From positions 1 to 6,251 of the forward strand of contig CACZOG010000114.1 in the NCBI GenBank assembly GCA_902782715.1: a stretch of 6,251 bases of DNA, in the 5' to 3' direction. A program made the translations under genes and the position numbers. Below are positions 4,063-6,251 of this stretch, piece after piece. Below the pieces are notes generated by a model. It had not been told where the DNA came from and made no database searches. It saw nothing but the letters and a program-made list of their open reading frames with translations. Numbering within the stretch: the first letter of the stretch is position 1; every line of letters begins with the position of its first letter. This DNA is from an uncultured Lachnospiraceae bacterium. Lineage in GTDB: Bacteria; Bacillota; Clostridia; Lachnospirales; Lachnospiraceae.

Positions 4063-6251
4063 ATGAGTAATTTACTAGACCTGCTGGGACAGAAAACACT
4101 GTTTTTTGACGGAGGAATGGGTACGCAGCTTCAGGCAAGAGGCCTCGGAGTGGGAGCCATTCCCGAAGAACTTAATATAGACAGACCTGAACTTCTTGTG
4201 TCCGTTCACGAGGATTATCTAAACGCGGGAGCTGATTTTATCACTACCAACACATTCGGCGCAAACGCGCATAAGATGGCCAGGGCGAAGTATAAAAACA
4301 CCGAGATGATCAAGGCTGCCGTACAGATAGCCGATACGGCCAGAAAGAACTTAGGCAGAGAGAACGATTCCTATATCGCACTTGACATAGGACCCATCGG
4401 AGAACTTCTCGCACCCATCGGAACTCTTTCTTTTGACGATGCTTACGAGCTTTTTAAAGAGCAGATCGAATGCGTAAAAGACGATATAGACGTTGTCATT
4501 TTTGAAACATTCGGTGATCTTTATGAATTAAAAGCAGGCGTTCTTGCGGCAAAGGAAACATGCGACAAGCCTGTTTTTGTTTCCATGTCTTTTGATAAAA
4601 GTGCAAGAACTCTGACCGGAACCAATCCGGAGACATACATAAATGTAATGGAAGGTCTTAAAGTCGATGCCATCGGCGTTAACTGTTCTTTAGGACCTAA
4701 GGAACTTGAACCCGTTATTAAAACACTTTTGGCAAAAAGCCATGTTCCCGTACTCATTCAGCCGAATGCGGGACTTCCTTCGCTTAAAGACGGAAAGACC
4801 GTGTTTGAATTAACGCCCGAAGATTTCATTGCGGCACTTGCCAATGTGCGCGATGAAGGTATTGCAATGATAGGCGGATGCTGCGGTACAACTCCGGCTT
4901 TTATTAAGGCACTTAAGGAAAACTTCCCCGCAAATGTTAAGCAGAGAGAAGTACCTTACAGAACGGCTGTATCAAGTTCGACTACCACGGTATATCTTGA
5001 TGAAAGCGTAAGAGTCTGCGGCGAGAGACTTAATCCCACGGGAAAGAAGAAACTTCAGGCAGCGCTTCGCGAAGAAAACTACGATCTTCTCATTTCGGAA
5101 GCTATCGCACAGGAAGATGCGGGTGCAAGAGTACTCGATGTTAATGTGGGACTTCCGGGAATCGACGAAGCTGCGGTAATGAAGAAGATAATTCCCATGC
5201 TTCAGGAAGTTGTATCGATCCCTCTGCAGATCGATTCATCAAGCGCAGAGGCCATCGAGGCAGCATGCAGAGTGTATAACGGCAAACCGCTTATCAATTC
5301 CGTTAACGGTAAAGACGTGGTAATGGATGCGGTATTTCCCGTTGCAGTCAAATACGGCGGAGTCGTGATCGGTCTAACTCTTGCCGAAGAAGTTCCCAAA
5401 CTCTGCGAAGAAAGAGTTGCGATCGCAAAGAAGATAATCAAAAAGGCCGAAAGTTACGGCCTTACCAAGAAAGATCTGGTAATAGACTGTCTGACACTTA
5501 CGGTATCTGCTCAGCAGGCCGAAGCTTCTCAGACACTTGATGCGTTAAAAGAAGTTACCGCAATGGGACTTTCGTCAACGCTGGGAGTATCGAATATTTC
5601 ATTCGGTCTTCCCAATAGACCGCTTATCAACAGAACCTTCCTGACGCTTGCAATGCACAGCGGCTTAAAGATGCCCATCATCAATCCGCTTGACCGTTCC
5701 TTAATGGACTGCATCGATGCGTTCAACGTGATCTACAATGTGGATGAAGGCTGTATCGAATATATCAAGAATCAGGAGAATGCACCCGTTCAGACGGTTG
5801 TTGTCACAGCACCTGCGGGCGGTTCGGCTGCACCTGCATCAGGCGCACCTGCATCTTCGCCTTCCGGTAAGAAAGACGTCGGATTCTGCATTGCCAAGGG
5901 TCTTAAAGATGAAGTTGCCAACATTACCAATCAGGAACTTGAGAGCACTGACCCCATGGTTCTTATAAATGAAACGATCATTCCGGCTTTAAACAAGGTC
6001 GGTCGTGATTATGACTCGGGAAAGATATTCCTTCCTCAGCTTATTCAGGCAGCAGAGACTGCCAAGGTCGCTTTTGCCGAAGTTCAGAAGCATTTTACCG
6101 TAAGCGGCGAGAAGAAAGGTCCTGTTCTTATCTGTACCGTAGAAGGTGATATCCACGATATCGGAAAGAATATCGTTAAAGTTGTCTGCGAAAGTTACGG
6201 CTACGAGATCATAGACCTCGGAAAAGACGTTCCCGTGGATGCGGTTGTCGA
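4063..6251 (+). CDS. metH: Cobalamin-dependent methionine synthase (3' truncated at window edge)
   Basis: The enzyme transfers the methyl group of 5-methyl-THF through cobalamin to homocysteine. The frame stays open for 729 codons to the right edge. Residues 1-~290 are the homocysteine-binding barrel: DGGMGTQLQ (16-24), TTNTFGAN (61-68), and zinc ligands in VNCS (Cys208) and GGCCGT (Cys273, Cys274). Residues ~315-570 are the pterin-binding barrel: CGERLNPTGKKKL (319-331), ARVLDVNVGLPGIDE and GKPLINSVNGK (407-417). An Ala/Pro/Ser/Gly linker (583-602) leads into the four-helix cap (~605-680) and the B12-binding Rossmann domain with GDIHDIG (695-701), whose His698 should be the lower cobalt ligand. 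The rest of that domain is off the window. The ATG at 4063 has AAGGA (4051-4055) at 7 nt spacing, overlapping the previous gene's TAA, so it belongs to the metF operon. Because the activation domain is encoded separately just upstream, this MetH probably ends after the B12 domain. Confidence 0.96.
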   Translation, partial: MSNLLDLLGQKTLFFDGGMGTQLQARGLGVGAIPEELNIDRPELLVSVHEDYLNAGADFITTNTFGANAHKMARAKYKNTEMIKAAVQIADTARKNLGRENDSYIALDIGPIGELLAPIGTLSFDDAYELFKEQIECVKDDIDVVIFETFGDLYELKAGVLAAKETCDKPVFVSMSFDKSARTLTGTNPETYINVMEGLKVDAIGVNCSLGPKELEPVIKTLLAKSHVPVLIQPNAGLPSLKDGKTVFELTPEDFIAALANVRDEGIAMIGGCCGTTPAFIKALKENFPANVKQREVPYRTAVSSSTTTVYLDESVRVCGERLNPTGKKKLQAALREENYDLLISEAIAQEDAGARVLDVNVGLPGIDEAAVMKKIIPMLQEVVSIPLQIDSSSAEAIEAACRVYNGKPLINSVNGKDVVMDAVFPVAVKYGGVVIGLTLAEEVPKLCEERVAIAKKIIKKAESYGLTKKDLVIDCLTLTVSAQQAEASQTLDALKEVTAMGLSSTLGVSNISFGLPNRPLINRTFLTLAMHSGLKMPIINPLDRSLMDCIDAFNVIYNVDEGCIEYIKNQENAPVQTVVVTAPAGGSAAPASGAPASSPSGKKDVGFCIAKGLKDEVANITNQELESTDPMVLINETIIPALNKVGRDYDSGKIFLPQLIQAAETAKVAFAEVQKHFTVSGEKKGPVLICTVEGDIHDIGKNIVKVVCESYGYEIIDLGKDVPVDAVV
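5809..5859 (+). repeat. Short GCACCTGC repeats encoding the Ala/Pro-rich MetH linker
   Basis: GCACCTGC occurs at 5809, 5830 and 5845. The last two copies are extended to GCACCTGCATC with a 15-bp period. In the metH frame they encode an Ala-Pro-Ala/Ser-Gly-rich segment (about residues 583-602) joining the pterin-binding barrel to the cobalamin cap. MetH must swing its B12 module between three partners, so a flexible linker is expected here. The repeat structure suggests its length may vary between strains by slippage. Confidence 0.6.

Noticed and set aside
4521..5968. Reading frames of 65-79 codons on both strands inside metH (4521-4757, 5202-5441, 5529-5726, 5738-5968)
   Set aside because: They lie wholly inside the well-supported metH coding sequence in other frames and have no independent start signals or family resemblance.

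Overview
The window looks like chromosomal DNA of an anaerobic Clostridia-type Firmicute, most likely a member of the Lachnospiraceae. This is inferred from the moderate-to-low GC content, the strong AGGAG-type ribosome binding sites, the ANTAR regulator style, the metF / activation-protein / metH gene order and the large double-HTH regulator. No sequence search was possible, so genus is not claimed.

Layout. (1) Positions 2-340 (+) hold the C-terminal part of a response regulator with an RNA-binding ANTAR domain, cut by the left edge. (2) Positions 341-2074 (-) encode a 577-residue protein with two N-terminal XRE-like HTH modules and about 450 residues of uncharacterised, probably ligand-sensing sequence. 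Its stop codon touches the stop of the ANTAR gene with no gap. (3) Positions 2075-2535 are intergenic. They hold the promoter of the HTH gene, an inverted repeat over its -35 box, about 240 bp with several small hairpins but no credible gene, a strong symmetrical terminator hairpin (2401-2440) and the metF promoter. (4) Positions 2536-6251 (+) are a tight methionine-synthesis operon: metF, a free-standing B12-dependent methionine synthase activation protein, and metH, which is cut by the right edge inside its cobalamin domain.

How the genes work together. MetF reduces 5,10-methylene-THF to 5-methyl-THF. MetH passes that methyl group through cobalamin to homocysteine, giving methionine. The small activation protein corresponds to the AdoMet-binding C-terminal domain of E. 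coli MetH and should rescue cob(II)alamin-inactivated MetH by reductive methylation. The operon is therefore a 'split MetH' methyl-transfer module. Its promoter lies so close to metF that there is no room for a SAM, T-box or cobalamin riboswitch. The divergent HTH regulator could control the operon, but nothing in the sequence proves this.

Most of the window is recognisable metabolism. The parts that remain unexplained are the double-HTH regulator with its possible autoregulatory operator, and the structured non-coding stretch ending in an orphan terminator.
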